Shown here: positions 1-7,323 of the stretch, in pieces
How the letters are laid out: each line of letters opens with the position of its first letter
Numbering within the stretch: position 1 is the first letter of the stretch
DNA from: a virus
IMG/VR virus record: IMGVR_UViG_3300022822_000041
Coordinates: 1-38,236 of that record
Length of the DNA stretch: 38,236 nt
Strand: one strand, 5' to 3'
Notes under the pieces: generated by a model
The model's input: only the letters and a program-made list of their open reading frames with translations
The model's database searches: none
What the model was told of the DNA's origin: nothing
Position numbers and translations under genes: made by a program

Positions 1-79
1 CAGTAAAACGGAGTTTGTTATCTTCAGGGGAGTAGGTAGCATTAAACTCAATACCTTGAGTATGTTCTGTATTTATCAT
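1..79 (-). CDS. N-terminus of a DUF3560-like protein (cut by window edge)
   Basis: The first 26 codons of a leftward gene are present; the rest lies outside the window. The start is set by the phage start element (GGAATTGACGATG, complement of 77-89). The peptide begins MINTEHTQGIEFNATYSPED and continues NKLRFT. The ATYSPEDNKLRL-type opening is what I remember at the N-terminus of DUF3560 proteins, which are common on plasmids and phages and have no settled function. That match is from memory and rests on about 14 residues. It is the first gene after a terminator hairpin (129-148) and a palindromic operator-like site (95-110), so it probably heads its own transcription unit. Confidence 0.6.
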   Translation of the reverse strand, partial: MINTEHTQGIEFNATYSPEDNKLRFT

Positions 80-94
80 CGTCAATTCCTAGGG

Positions 95-110
95 GTGTTC
101 AGGTGAACAC
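95..110. promoter_or_regulatory. Operator-like palindrome, copy 1
   Basis: GTGTTCAGGTGAACAC, one base away from the perfect 16-base palindrome GTGTTCACGTGAACAC. It lies 15 bases upstream of the start codon of the leftmost gene. It may be a protein-binding site; in RNA it could also fold as a short hairpin. Confidence 0.6.
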
Positions 111-128
111 TTATTGTTAATTAAAGTA

Positions 129-148
129 AGTCGGGGCGAACCCCGACT
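129..148 (-). terminator. Intrinsic terminator-like hairpin after the 201-aa gene
   Basis: Read on the minus strand, AGTCGGGG and CCCCGACT form a perfect 8-bp stem closed by a TTCG tetraloop and followed by TACTTTAATT. It sits between the stop of the 190-795 gene and the next operator. The T-tract is broken, so termination may be partial. Confidence 0.6.
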
Positions 149-189
149 AGGGTGTTAAATTATATTACTTTGAGAAATAATTCAAGCTT

Positions 190-795
190 TTAGGCTGTCA
201 TTAACTCTTCGAACTTCTTGATTTTTTCAACTGGCACTAATTCACCGGCTTTGCTTTTTGCTTTCTCAGGGAGGTACTTGTCCAGCGCTGTGGTTGACTT
301 TCTTAGTTGCGCCACTGTGTTCACTGAATCAAGAATGTCCCATACTTCATGGACCAAATTTTTAGCGGGCTTTCTCAATGCGTCGTACTCCTCGATTAAG
401 CCTTTTATTTTGGCGTTAACATCGAAAGTAACAACCCCGGTGGAATTCGGGGATATTAGTTTTAAACCAAGGATGCCTACATAGAAATCGAGCCCGTATC
501 TTACAGATTTTCCTCTTTCTACATTAATCCATACATCTTTGGCCTTTAATTCATAATCCTCACGCATCTTCACCGAACAAGAGCGAATATAATTACCCAT
601 CGCTTCTATTTGGGGTTCCGAAAAAGCAACCGCTAAACACTCTTTAAACCTGAGAGTGTTAAGGCCATATTTTTTTTCCATCTGAGCCCTCACTTCTTTG
701 GTTATCTTCACGTCAAGCGCCTGTATTTTTGATCCAATCTTATCTTTCAAAACGTCTCGTACTATTTTGTCACAAACTGCATGTGTTAATCGCAT
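190..795 (-). CDS. Early protein of unknown function, 201 aa
   Basis: The protein begins MRLTHAVCDKIVRDVLKDK and is mixed-charge and soluble, without membrane segments. Its start resembles phage proteins annotated as nucleotide-modification-associated domain 5 (Nmad5), which open with a RLT-x-x-x-x-x-IV pattern; this is a weak resemblance from memory. An ATG exists nine codons further upstream, but it lies inside the palindrome 815-830; the start element GGAATTGACGAT immediately before the ATG at 795 marks the real start. The gene is preceded by a perfect palindrome and followed by a terminator hairpin, so it is probably monocistronic. Confidence 0.75.
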   Translation of the reverse strand: MRLTHAVCDKIVRDVLKDKIGSKIQALDVKITKEVRAQMEKKYGLNTLRFKECLAVAFSEPQIEAMGNYIRSCSVKMREDYELKAKDVWINVERGKSVRYGLDFYVGILGLKLISPNSTGVVTFDVNAKIKGLIEEYDALRKPAKNLVHEVWDILDSVNTVAQLRKSTTALDKYLPEKAKSKAGELVPVEKIKKFEELMTA

Positions 796-814
796 ATCGT
801 CAATTCCTTGTTGG

Positions 815-830
815 GTGTTCACGTGAACAC
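815..830. promoter_or_regulatory. Operator-like palindrome, copy 2 (perfect)
   Basis: GTGTTCACGTGAACAC, extended symmetrically by GG/CC on each side. It lies 19 bases upstream of the ATG at 795 and just after the stop codon of the 843-2156 gene. A TTAAC sequence precedes it on the minus strand, as at several other copies. Confidence 0.7.
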
Positions 831-842
831 CCTTAGTTAAAA

Positions 843-2156
843 TTATCTATGGGTGAAATATAAATCATCACCGGCTATTTTGTATTGGGACGCTAGGTGG
901 ACGTTAAAATACGTTTCAACGTCGATGTACTGCATGAGCTCAAGATTCTCTAGCTGCACAACCAAGCTTTGGTCTAAAACTCCGTCTGTAACAAAGTCAT
1001 ATGCTGATTTGTAACAACCGATATAATCCCTGTCTAAATTCTCGAGCATGAATTGGTCCTGAGCCATAACTTCCGCCTCAAGCAAATCCAGCTTGGCATC
1101 TGAGTTGCCATCGACCCAATAGTTACCCCCAAAGTCTAACGGCATCACGTATTCGATTTTTTGGTTGTCGATGTAAGCTTTACCTTCCTGCGAATAGGCT
1201 AAAAAATATTCGGGGATGTTGAAAACTCTGTGGACGTAAAGCACCTCACCAAAGCTCGTATTAAAGCGCTCTGCATACTCCTCCAGAATTTCCTCAGCCT
1301 CACTGTATAGCTCCCCCATGTTATCACGCTCACTGAGACTCAGACGCAGCGTTATCTCAATGTTTGCTGGGGCCGCTGAAGGGATTAGGAATTCCACAAT
1401 CGGCTCGTTGTTATTTATCCGATCATCCCAATCATCCTCATCATCCTCGTGGAAGATACCCACCTTCGGGTATACCTTAGGTTCTGGGGGTTGCTCCGGA
1501 GCACAAGGGGGTGCTACAGGGGGTACGTTATCTGAAAAATATTCCCAACGGTCAACCCAAGCTTCACCCAGATAATTAAATTCCAGCTTAAAAATATTTT
1601 GTAGCCCGCCGACTACATCGTGGTCCAAGAAATCAGAGCCATACTCCATAAAGTTGTATTTTGGCGTCTGGTAAATTAAATCCTTGGCCTTAGTGGGGAG
1701 GCCATGCTCGAGAAAATAATTAATTCGCATCGCTGCGGCCACCGGACCCGGTCCTAGGCCATCCCAACCTGGGTAGCAAATGAAGTCATACACCCACGTT
1801 CGATAATCCTCTAACAAGCACGAAAAATCGAAGTACGTATCCAGCACATTCTCAGCATCCCAAAAGTCAGGTTGTTCGCCGGTCACGCTGACAAGTGAGT
1901 TTCTCAAGTCATAGCAAAAGGCAAACGCATTTCGCTTAATCAAAGCTAAATCCATCCCATCGGTAAGACGGTCGTAACTCACAGGGTTACACTTAGAATT
2001 AATGTAACTGTCCCAGTTCTTATTCTCATACTGGGCGACCTCTACGCCGGTGTTTAAGTGCTTAGAAAGCTTGGTTAAATTATCCATCGCTGTCTGAGAA
2101 AGTAACTTACTCGCCAGCACATGGGGTTCTCTAATTCTGGGCATTTTATTTTTCAT
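843..2156 (-). CDS. Large acidic early protein of unknown function, 437 aa
   Basis: I do not recognise the family. The protein is acidic and rich in aromatic residues. It looks two-part: an N-terminal half to about residue 210, a proline-rich linker (VPPVAPPCAPEQPPEPK) with a run of acidic residues (HEDDEDDWDD) near 215-245, then a C-terminal half. No signal peptide, membrane span or catalytic motif stands out. The start follows a variant start element, GGAATTGACGCT then ATG. It is preceded by the imperfect palindrome at 2193-2208 and is probably transcribed alone or by read-through from the operon to its right. Confidence 0.75.
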   Translation of the reverse strand: MKNKMPRIREPHVLASKLLSQTAMDNLTKLSKHLNTGVEVAQYENKNWDSYINSKCNPVSYDRLTDGMDLALIKRNAFAFCYDLRNSLVSVTGEQPDFWDAENVLDTYFDFSCLLEDYRTWVYDFICYPGWDGLGPGPVAAAMRINYFLEHGLPTKAKDLIYQTPKYNFMEYGSDFLDHDVVGGLQNIFKLEFNYLGEAWVDRWEYFSDNVPPVAPPCAPEQPPEPKVYPKVGIFHEDDEDDWDDRINNNEPIVEFLIPSAAPANIEITLRLSLSERDNMGELYSEAEEILEEYAERFNTSFGEVLYVHRVFNIPEYFLAYSQEGKAYIDNQKIEYVMPLDFGGNYWVDGNSDAKLDLLEAEVMAQDQFMLENLDRDYIGCYKSAYDFVTDGVLDQSLVVQLENLELMQYIDVETYFNVHLASQYKIAGDDLYFTHR

Positions 2157-2192
2157 AGCGTCAATTCCTAATTTTATTTGTTAATTGCAGAA

Positions 2193-2208
2193 GTGTTCAC
2201 AGGAACAC
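2193..2208. promoter_or_regulatory. Operator-like palindrome, copy 3 (diverged)
   Basis: GTGTTCACAGGAACAC, with two changes in the second half relative to the perfect palindrome. It directly follows the stop of the 69-aa gene and lies 36 bases ahead of the ATG at 2156. Confidence 0.5.
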
Positions 2209-2209
2209 C

Positions 2210-2419
2210 TCAAAGTTTATTATCTATCTCTAAAAGCTCAGCCTTTGAGGATTCTAAAATTCTCTCGATTGTTCTCGCTAACCCCACAGCTGTTTTACTG
2301 CCCCAAGTGGTGTCATAAAATCCATCCACGGGCTTTTTAAGCTTCAACATCTTGGCAATTACTTTGCCGCGAAACGCTAAAAGCGAGAGGCTCGCCTCAA
2401 CTTTATTTACTGTACTCAT
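2210..2419 (-). CDS. Small early protein of unknown function, 69 aa
   Basis: The product begins MSTVNKVEASLSLLAFRGK and ends with a helical, leucine- and glutamate-rich stretch. It is not recognised. It is the last gene of a three-gene leftward operon (3352-4137, 2429-3355, 2210-2419), starting 9 bases after the preceding stop with an AAGGA ribosome-binding site and without the phage start element, as expected for an internal operon gene. Confidence 0.6.
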   Translation of the reverse strand: MSTVNKVEASLSLLAFRGKVIAKMLKLKKPVDGFYDTTWGSKTAVGLARTIERILESSKAELLEIDNKL

Positions 2420-2428
2420 AATTAATCC

Positions 2429-3355
2429 TTAAAAATTAATAGGAGATTGGAAAACCGTTCGGGTTCTGTCCATTGGCTTGGTGTAGTAAAAATCAAACTT
2501 GCCATCAAACACACCCTTGAATCGGGTCTCCACAGGGTCATCCGAATATCTCTGAATGTAGGTACTGCAATGCTCTTGCTTGACCACAATACCCTTAATT
2601 TCATGGGGGTTTGAACGCAGCGATTCCACATCCCACAGCAATAAATCCATCGGATAGCCCCGCGTAAACCATTCTGGGTTATGCGAATAATCTTGAATTA
2701 CCCGAGCTACCATTCTAGGCACTGCATGGCCTTGAAGCGTTAACAAGGCTCGCAAATACTTTGAAAATGCTCGCAGCATCTCAAGAATAGGCTCCATTTT
2801 CGTGTCGCAATAGAAAATATACCCTGCCGTGGTGTAGCCCATACCTTGGGGCATTAAGCATTTCGCTCGCAGGGCCTCAATTTCAGTCATGATGACCATG
2901 AAGTTAGTTACGATCGCCGATAGTTTTCCGTGGTGCGCTGGAAACTTTCTCGGGCCTCGATAACCTTTGCTGCTAGACCCTGAGTTACGAGAAAAAACAC
3001 CCTCAATCCCATCTACTATCCTGGACTCTAATTTATCGAACAGCTCAGCATTGAAAAGCCATTGCTTATTCGCCTCGCCATCCTCATTCAAAGGGGCCAT
3101 AAAACCCCTTCGAACCTCAAATACCCGGTCTCTGAAACTAGGAACTGAAGTAGCCCAATAGGGTAAATCCATTGCAAAATCAGCTTGCAATTTATATCCA
3201 ACAGACTCCAGTTCAGGATATTGAAAGTCCTTAATTTCTAGCAGGGCAATAAATTTTTTCTGACTGAATAGCGTCGCAATTTGATAAAACGGACGACAGA
3301 AATCCTCAACTTTTATTTGCTCGTTCTCCCGAGCCTTAGCGAAACTGTAACTCAT
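2429..3355 (-). CDS. Early protein of unknown function, 308 aa
   Basis: I do not recognise this protein. It begins MSYSFAKARENEQIKVEDF, is soluble, and has a central serine/glycine-rich basic patch (RNSGSSSKGYRGPRKF near residue 123) that could be a flexible or nucleic-acid-contacting loop. The ATG overlaps the stop codon of the upstream gene (ATGA), so translation is coupled. Its ribosome-binding site, TTGGAG, lies within the upstream gene. Confidence 0.7.
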   Translation of the reverse strand: MSYSFAKARENEQIKVEDFCRPFYQIATLFSQKKFIALLEIKDFQYPELESVGYKLQADFAMDLPYWATSVPSFRDRVFEVRRGFMAPLNEDGEANKQWLFNAELFDKLESRIVDGIEGVFSRNSGSSSKGYRGPRKFPAHHGKLSAIVTNFMVIMTEIEALRAKCLMPQGMGYTTAGYIFYCDTKMEPILEMLRAFSKYLRALLTLQGHAVPRMVARVIQDYSHNPEWFTRGYPMDLLLWDVESLRSNPHEIKGIVVKQEHCSTYIQRYSDDPVETRFKGVFDGKFDFYYTKPMDRTRTVFQSPINF

Positions 3356-4137
3356 GATAATTGCTCCAAAGGTAGTTCTAATTGCGTTATATGGTGAGTG
3401 AAATTAGGCACCACGTATTCTTCAAACATCTCGGCATAGGCGATATCGCCATAAAAACCCCAACAAGAGTCAACCTCCTCGCCCTTGTGCTCCAAGGTAA
3501 AACCCCAAATATTGCCGGTTAAGTAATCATCCCAAACCTTAACGTCTGACGTTATCCAACCCTGAACACGCTCCTCAGTCTTGGCCGAAATACGCTGGAC
3601 ACTTAAATTTTCACGCACCACGGCTTTGCTCTGGCAAGCAAATCCCACGACCCCAGAATCCCAGCGACAAGAAAAGGAACTGGTTGAAATGGTGATACCT
3701 GAATGGTCATAGATATAAACCCACGTCCAAACATACAGAGATGAAAACAACTCCTGAAGTCTCTCAAAAACATCCGCCCCACTTACTAGGCGCTCCTCTA
3801 AGCCATAGAAATAACTTTCAACGTCATAATTTACCTTGTCTTGGATCAAGTCCATCATCGCCGCTCTAACGTCTGAGTAGTTATGCTTTAGGCCAATATT
3901 GTAGCGCCTGTGAAAAGTATAAAGCTGAGTGACCAGCTCCATTTCACAGGGCGGATCCATGCAGTCGGTCTCTCTCACAAACTCCAACTTCCAATCGCCT
4001 TGGGCTTGGAATTCATAACTTTCCTCAGAGGTGAAATTATTTTGGAAAACCGCCTCCACAAGAGCGGGGAGGGCATTGTGTAGGGCCGTTACTTTAGGTA
4101 AAACCCGATTTTTTATTGCTTGTATTTCAGTATTCAT
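3352..4137 (-). CDS. Early protein of unknown function, 261 aa
   Basis: First gene of a three-gene operon. The ATG at 4137 follows the start element GGAATTGACGAT, and a palindrome lies 27 bases upstream. The protein begins MNTEIQAIKNRVLPKVTALH, is acidic and has many tryptophans and tyrosines in its C-terminal two thirds. No family recognised. The four-base overlap with the next gene suggests the two products are made together and may act together. Confidence 0.7.
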   Translation of the reverse strand: MNTEIQAIKNRVLPKVTALHNALPALVEAVFQNNFTSEESYEFQAQGDWKLEFVRETDCMDPPCEMELVTQLYTFHRRYNIGLKHNYSDVRAAMMDLIQDKVNYDVESYFYGLEERLVSGADVFERLQELFSSLYVWTWVYIYDHSGITISTSSFSCRWDSGVVGFACQSKAVVRENLSVQRISAKTEERVQGWITSDVKVWDDYLTGNIWGFTLEHKGEEVDSCWGFYGDIAYAEMFEEYVVPNFTHHITQLELPLEQLS

Positions 4138-4164
4138 ATCGTCAATTCCTAAGGTTGTTTTGAA

Positions 4165-4180
4165 GTGTTCATGTGAACAC
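4165..4180. promoter_or_regulatory. Operator-like palindrome, copy 4
   Basis: GTGTTCATGTGAACAC, one central base different from the perfect palindrome, with symmetric flanking A/T. It lies between the 81-aa gene and the 261-aa gene. Confidence 0.6.
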
Positions 4181-4198
4181 TCCAGTTAAGTTAATTAG

Positions 4199-4444
4199 TT
4201 ACCTAGCAGGGTCTAGCAAGCGAATAAAGACCCAAGGTTTACCTTTGGGGCGGTGGTACCATTCTCCAGTTTCTTGCAACACGGGCAGCACTTCAGTTTC
4301 AAAGCAAAAGCCCCGCCGAGCACAAAAACTTTTAGCGACTCGCTCACCCGTTTTCTGAGGCATCACTTGTCGGGCCCATTTGTATTTCTCTGAAAAACGG
4401 ACTTGTAAGCCTATTTGTAGGCGCATTCCAGTTATGATCCCCAT
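4199..4444 (-). CDS. Small basic early protein of unknown function, 81 aa
   Basis: The product begins MGIITGMRLQIGLQVRFSEK, is basic and carries two cysteines (FCARRGFCFETE). Not recognised. It starts 3 bases after the stop of the 48-aa gene with an AGGTGA ribosome-binding site, so it is the third member of a compact operon headed by the 108-aa gene. Confidence 0.6.
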   Translation of the reverse strand: MGIITGMRLQIGLQVRFSEKYKWARQVMPQKTGERVAKSFCARRGFCFETEVLPVLQETGEWYHRPKGKPWVFIRLLDPAR

Positions 4445-4447
4445 AAA

Positions 4448-4594
4448 TCACCTAAAACCTAACGTTAAAGGGGTCAAATTGGAACGCTGAGCTACTTTCT
4501 CGCGCTTTTTGATATATCCTACGCTGGAACGAACGCGAGGCTTTAAAAGCTCGCACAGGGCTTTTTCTCTTTTTTCTAATTCAAGCAGATTCAC
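4448..4594 (-). CDS. Small basic early protein, 48 aa, GTG start
   Basis: A 48-codon frame starting with GTG whose first bases overlap the TGA of the upstream gene (GTGA). A strong GGAGG lies 7 bases before the GTG, inside the upstream gene. The peptide begins MNLLELEKREKALCELLKPR; it is basic and helical, with no known family. Its stop is 3 bases before the next ATG. The tight packing on both sides and the good ribosome-binding site argue that it is real. Confidence 0.6.
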   Translation of the reverse strand: MNLLELEKREKALCELLKPRVRSSVGYIKKREKVAQRSNLTPLTLGFR

Positions 4595-4917
4595 GCGGAT
4601 TCCTCCAACTGACAAGACCAAACATATTCCCCCACGCCATTCTCAACGTGAAACTCATCCGCCACGCCAAACAATCGAATGTTGCTGGCCGTAGGTGCTG
4701 CAAAATTGAGGTTTCGAAAGTTAAAGGGCTTGTCTTCCCACAAGGCAGCATTCAGCAACATGCACGGCAAACCATCCAAAGTAATGTCTATGAGTAGGCC
4801 ATAGGCTTTGTCTAAGCTCATGTAACGCGCTTTCTTGTTGCTTGAATAGAAGAGTACTGCTTTAGGGAGTTCTGTCGCTTGAGAGGGCTCCCAAGCAAGC
4901 TTGTGTATTGTTTTCAT
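4591..4917 (-). CDS. Early protein of unknown function, 108 aa
   Basis: First gene of a three-gene operon with the 48-aa and 81-aa genes. The ATG at 4917 directly follows TTTGGAATTGACG; an in-frame TTG four codons upstream belongs to that element and is not the start. The protein begins MKTIHKLAWEPSQATELPKA and is predicted to be globular and soluble. Not recognised. The promoter-palindrome at 4945-4976 lies just upstream. Confidence 0.7.
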   Translation of the reverse strand: MKTIHKLAWEPSQATELPKAVLFYSSNKKARYMSLDKAYGLLIDITLDGLPCMLLNAALWEDKPFNFRNLNFAAPTASNIRLFGVADEFHVENGVGEYVWSCQLEESA

Positions 4918-4944
4918 CGTCAATTCCAAATTATTGGTTAGTTA

Positions 4945-4976
4945 ATTATATTTTGCCGAAGTGTTCACGTGAACAC
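4945..4976 (-). promoter_or_regulatory. Early promoter overlapping operator palindrome, copy 5
   Basis: A perfect palindrome GTGTTCACGTGAACAC (4961-4976) contains a -35-like TTCACG on the minus strand. Exactly 17 bases downstream is a perfect -10 TATAAT (complement of 4945-4950). This is the clearest sigma-70-type promoter in the early arm. A protein bound to the palindrome would cover the -35. It would drive the 108-, 48- and 81-aa genes. Confidence 0.6.
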
Positions 4977-5515
4977 CCCGACAACCCAGCTAGAGTAGCA
5001 TCCCCCTAAAACCCAACGCAACTACTTCTCAATACCCCAAACTCCAGACTCGAACAACAATTGAAAACCTAGACGCGAGATTTATTTGTTGCATGGCCTT
5101 TTGTTTGCGTGAACCTAAACGAATTTAGGTATAGGTATTCATAAAATAAATTGGGCAGGGGGGTTTTGAGTCATGCCCTTTTCTTTTTAGTTTCTTGAAA
5201 CTTTAAACTAACGGTTTCAATAGAAAAAGTTTAGGCTTTTCTTTTGGTTTTCTGCCACGCTCGCAGTTTATGTTATCATTCATAATCTATTAAAGAGTAA
5301 AAGTTTATTGACAAGATTTTTTTTTCCTTGAGTTAGCTTATAGAAATAGAGCTTAGAGAATTTTGTTCTAAATCCTCTGAACGCGAGTGTAGCACCTAGA
5401 TGGAGGCATAGGGGCCAATCGAGATAAGTTCCTAAAATGAGGGTTTCGGACAAGGCCTGAAAAACGGGCTTTTTTGCTGGTTAAAAAATGAACAGCAAAA
5501 ATGTTTTTAAAACGC
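4977..5515. other. Non-coding or unassigned gap with palindromes
   Basis: No convincing gene. It holds ACCTAAA-CGAA-TTTAGGT (5113-5130), AGTTTC-TT-GAAACT near 5189-5202 next to a second AAAC/GTTT half-site pair, a hairpin TTTTTGCTG/CAGCAAAAA (5471-5479 with 5493-5501), and a plus-strand terminator-like hairpin ending in T6 near 5454-5475. A minus-strand 26-codon frame (5203-5283, with an RGRKPKEKPK basic patch) lacks a ribosome-binding site. The AT-rich stretch 5280-5340 could hold a promoter; TTGTCA on the minus strand at 5309-5314 is the best -35. Confidence 0.4.
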
Positions 5516-5707
5516 CTAGATTAACTCGAAAGTTTCGCCGCAAGTCGACCGCATTTCACGCTCAATTTCACCCAAATAAGCGAGAACTTCGACCATTTTT
5601 GAACGCCAAACTGGACGTAAATCCAGCCTTTTTAAGCCTAAAAAAGCGCCTGTTTTGCTGTTTTTTACCACAATAAGGGTTGTTTTGGTATTGGTATTTA
5701 TACGCAT
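5516..5707 (-). CDS. Small early protein of unknown function, 63 aa
   Basis: The ATG follows the start element as GGAGAATTGACGATG. The product begins MRINTNTKTTLIVVKNSKTG, with a beta-strand-like N-terminal half and a helical C-terminal half ending GETFELI. Not recognised. The leader is long (93 bases from the palindrome at 5801-5816) and contains an A8 run and a short GGCCT/AGGCC inverted repeat just ahead of the ribosome-binding site. Confidence 0.6.
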   Translation of the reverse strand: MRINTNTKTTLIVVKNSKTGAFLGLKRLDLRPVWRSKMVEVLAYLGEIEREMRSTCGETFELI

Positions 5708-6005
5708 CGTCAATTCTCCGATAGGCCTGAGGCCGTTGTTTTTTTTGGGGCGGTCTAGGTTAATACTTAGGCCGTTGGGGGTGTTAAAGATTTTTGTAAA
5801 GGGTTCACGTGAACACCTTTAAAAACCCACATGAAGCCGTTTTGAGGGTGCTACAAAAGGGCTTGATTTAGGTTCTTGGGTTTGGTTTTAGGCTTTGCGG
5901 ATGGTTTTCAGGGTGTTTAATATCCGCTAAAAGCACACATTATGTTAAATTGGTAAAGCTTTCTTTCGGGCCTTACCTCAGTTTTTGGGACTGTGCCAAA
6001 ATTTC
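5708..6005. other. Early intergenic leader region
   Basis: About 300 bases without a supported gene. It contains a palindrome copy (5801-5816), two copies of AGGCCGTTG (near 5730 and 5770), a GGCCTGAGGCC repeat followed by T8 on the plus strand (about 5724-5746), and a GCGGAT/ATCCGC inverted repeat near 5897-5928. A plus-strand reading frame across 5950-6195 overlaps the better-supported minus-strand small genes and is not called. Confidence 0.4.
5801..5816. promoter_or_regulatory. Operator-like palindrome, copy 6 (one base deleted)
   Basis: GGGTTCACGTGAACAC. Restoring one missing T in the left arm would give a symmetric 24-base palindrome including the flanking AAA/TTT. It is probably a decayed or tuned copy; it lies upstream of the 63-aa gene. 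Confidence 0.5.
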
Positions 6006-6077
6006 TCACCTTGCACCAAAAGGGTGCAAAACGTCCAAATTTAGACTTAAAAATAGCCAAAAACCCCTCTTTTTCAT
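6006..6077 (-). CDS. Possible 23-aa peptide, coupled to the membrane protein gene
   Basis: The ATG overlaps the stop of the 54-aa gene (ATGA), and GGGAGG lies 7 bases before it. The peptide, MKKRGFWLFLSLNLDVLHPF followed by GAR, is very short. The overlap and strong ribosome-binding site are the only support, so this may be chance. Confidence 0.3.
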   Translation of the reverse strand: MKKRGFWLFLSLNLDVLHPFGAR

Positions 6078-6238
6078 CGCAGAACCTCCCTTAAAACGAG
6101 TAATAAACTCCATACTACTAGCCCTGAAATACCTAAAACCATTGGTATGTTTAGGCCTTGGACCAGCATGTACAAACTCAATAATCCAACCGTAAAAAGA
6201 ACCATCATAACTAGTGCATACAGCAAAAATTGTTTCAT
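6074..6238 (-). CDS. Small membrane protein, 54 aa, two predicted transmembrane helices
   Basis: The product begins MKQFLLYALVMMVLFTVGLL. A first hydrophobic segment spans about residues 4-26, a short GLNIP turn follows, and a second segment spans about 32-49; it ends with LREVLR. The AAGGAAATAAA ribosome-binding site is 4-8 bases before the ATG, and a perfect palindrome lies 20 bases upstream. It lacks the phage start element. Size and topology would fit a holin-like, superinfection-exclusion or other small early membrane protein, but nothing decides between these. Confidence 0.65.
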   Translation of the reverse strand: MKQFLLYALVMMVLFTVGLLSLYMLVQGLNIPMVLGISGLVVWSLLLVLREVLR

Positions 6239-6258
6239 TTTATTTCCTTAATAATGGG

Positions 6259-6274
6259 GTGTTCACGTGAACAC
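6259..6274. promoter_or_regulatory. Operator-like palindrome, copy 7 (perfect)
   Basis: GTGTTCACGTGAACAC, 20 bases upstream of the ATG of the small membrane protein. On the minus strand TTTTACAA precedes it. Confidence 0.7.
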
Positions 6275-6291
6275 TTGTAAAACCTGGCGAC

Positions 6292-6334
6292 CGCGAAGGA
6301 AACTGGGGACCCCCATTTTCCTTCGCGCGTTTTT
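6292..6334 (+). terminator. Long hairpin with T-tract (plus-strand terminator or cruciform)
   Basis: Arms 6292-6308 and 6311-6327 pair over 17 bp with one mismatch and a 2-base centre (CGCGAAGGAAACTGGGG on the left). CG and T5 follow on the plus strand. It has the form of a strong rightward intrinsic terminator, although all recognised genes around it run leftwards. It could instead be a cruciform in an origin-like region. Confidence 0.55.
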
Positions 6335-6379
6335 ATAAACCCCACCCCAACCAGCACGCCTAGGCGCATGTAACAGGGC

Positions 6380-6423
<44 letters not shown>

Positions 6424-6452
6424 ATGCGCTTAATAGCGGGGCATGCTGTTAA

Positions 6453-6486
6453 AAAACAAAAGTATTCACGTGAACACTTTTGTTTT
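6453..6486. promoter_or_regulatory. 34-base palindrome built on operator copy 8
   Basis: Two 17-base arms (6453-6469 and 6470-6486) pair with a single mismatch. The core is GTATTCACGTGAACAC (6462-6477) and the arms extend as AAAACAAAA/TTTTGTTTT. It follows the terminator of the 248-aa gene rather than preceding a start codon, so unlike the other copies it may act as a terminator, barrier or origin element. Confidence 0.65.
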
Positions 6487-6497
6487 GTAACAAGCAC

Positions 6498-6533
6498 AAA
6501 AAACAGGCCTTAGGCTTGCGCCTTGGGCCCTGT
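6498..6533 (-). terminator. Intrinsic terminator of the 248-aa gene
   Basis: On the minus strand an outer ACAGG/CCTGT stem, a CC/GG pair and an inner AGGC/GCCT stem closed by a GCAA tetraloop are followed directly by T6. It lies just after the stop codon at 6549. Confidence 0.7.
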
Positions 6534-6548
6534 ATTAGGCTTGTCTAC

Positions 6549-7295
6549 TTAGTGTGCTTCATGGGCCGTCTCGGGGCGCATGCTATTGACTAACTCCAGC
6601 ATGGCCTTGCTCACTAGCACGCTTTGCTTATCGTTCAACTTGGCTTCAGTCTTAACACGTTTTGTTAGCTCGATGACCTTCGCGTCAAGTAACTTTTGAA
6701 CCTTGGTTAGTTCGGTATCAATGGCCGATTGCATAACGGTCGCAGCTGGTACGGTCGCAGCGTCCGCTTGCTTGCCCTTGGTTGCGGCCTTGGCTGGCTG
6801 TTCTTTTTTCGCTGGCTTGTTTACGGCTTTAATCTTAGTTTCTACGGTAGGAATGAAGCCGTTTAAGAATTCCATCCAATCGGTACGGTTTGAAGGCGCT
6901 TCAGTTTTGCCGAAGTCTATGGCCGTGAATATTTGCTTTGCAACATCGCTGTAGGCCTTGCTTAAGTCGACCGCTTCGACTTGCTTAAGTACTGGCTTTA
7001 GGTGCTCGACATTGGCTTGAATTGGCTTAACATAACGTGAGAAGAAATTGTGTACTTTATTATATAAAGGATGTTTCTTTTTGTTCGGTTCGGCTTTTGT
7101 GCCCTTGATATTAAAGAACGCTAATAATTCGGGTTCTTTTGTGCAGTCAATCGCTGGGTTGTTAATAAAGGCAAGCGCAAGTGCTACGCGGACGCTATCG
7201 GCTTGCATCTCGCCTTGTGTTGCGGCTTTCAAAAATGAGGTCGCTTTAGTAGCTGAAAGAATGTTGTTTTTAGTTGCTGTAGTTAATGTAGTCAT
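6549..7295 (-). CDS. Early protein of unknown function, 248 aa
   Basis: Start fixed by GGAATTGACGAA immediately before the ATG at 7295; an ATG 12 codons upstream lies in the palindrome. The N-terminal part (to about 155) is alpha-helical. A lysine/alanine-rich linker (about 163-185, KPAKKEQPAKAATKGKQ) looks disordered, and the C-terminal 60 residues look like a coiled coil. The pattern suits a nucleic-acid-binding or scaffolding protein, but no family was recognised. It is probably a single-gene unit, with a palindrome upstream and a strong terminator downstream. Confidence 0.7.
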   Translation of the reverse strand: MTTLTTATKNNILSATKATSFLKAATQGEMQADSVRVALALAFINNPAIDCTKEPELLAFFNIKGTKAEPNKKKHPLYNKVHNFFSRYVKPIQANVEHLKPVLKQVEAVDLSKAYSDVAKQIFTAIDFGKTEAPSNRTDWMEFLNGFIPTVETKIKAVNKPAKKEQPAKAATKGKQADAATVPAATVMQSAIDTELTKVQKLLDAKVIELTKRVKTEAKLNDKQSVLVSKAMLELVNSMRPETAHEAH

Positions 7296-7323
7296 TTCGT
7301 CAATTCCTATTGTGTTGTTTGAA

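Noticed and set aside
95-110. Palindromes as LexA boxes
   Set aside because: LexA sites in gammaproteobacteria read CTGT-N8-ACAG; these lack that spacing and core.
796-822. N-terminal extension of the 201-aa gene to an upstream ATG
   Set aside because: The extension translates the operator palindrome and the start element; the same pattern at other genes shows the start is the ATG after GACGAT. The same reasoning rejects extensions at 7296-7331 and 28094-28147.
5203-5283. Minus-strand 26-codon basic peptide (RGRKPKEKPK)
   Set aside because: No ribosome-binding site and very short; kept only as a note in the gap entry.
5950-6195. Plus-strand 81-codon frame
   Set aside because: Opposite to two better-supported minus-strand small genes; no ribosome-binding site and no continuity with neighbours.
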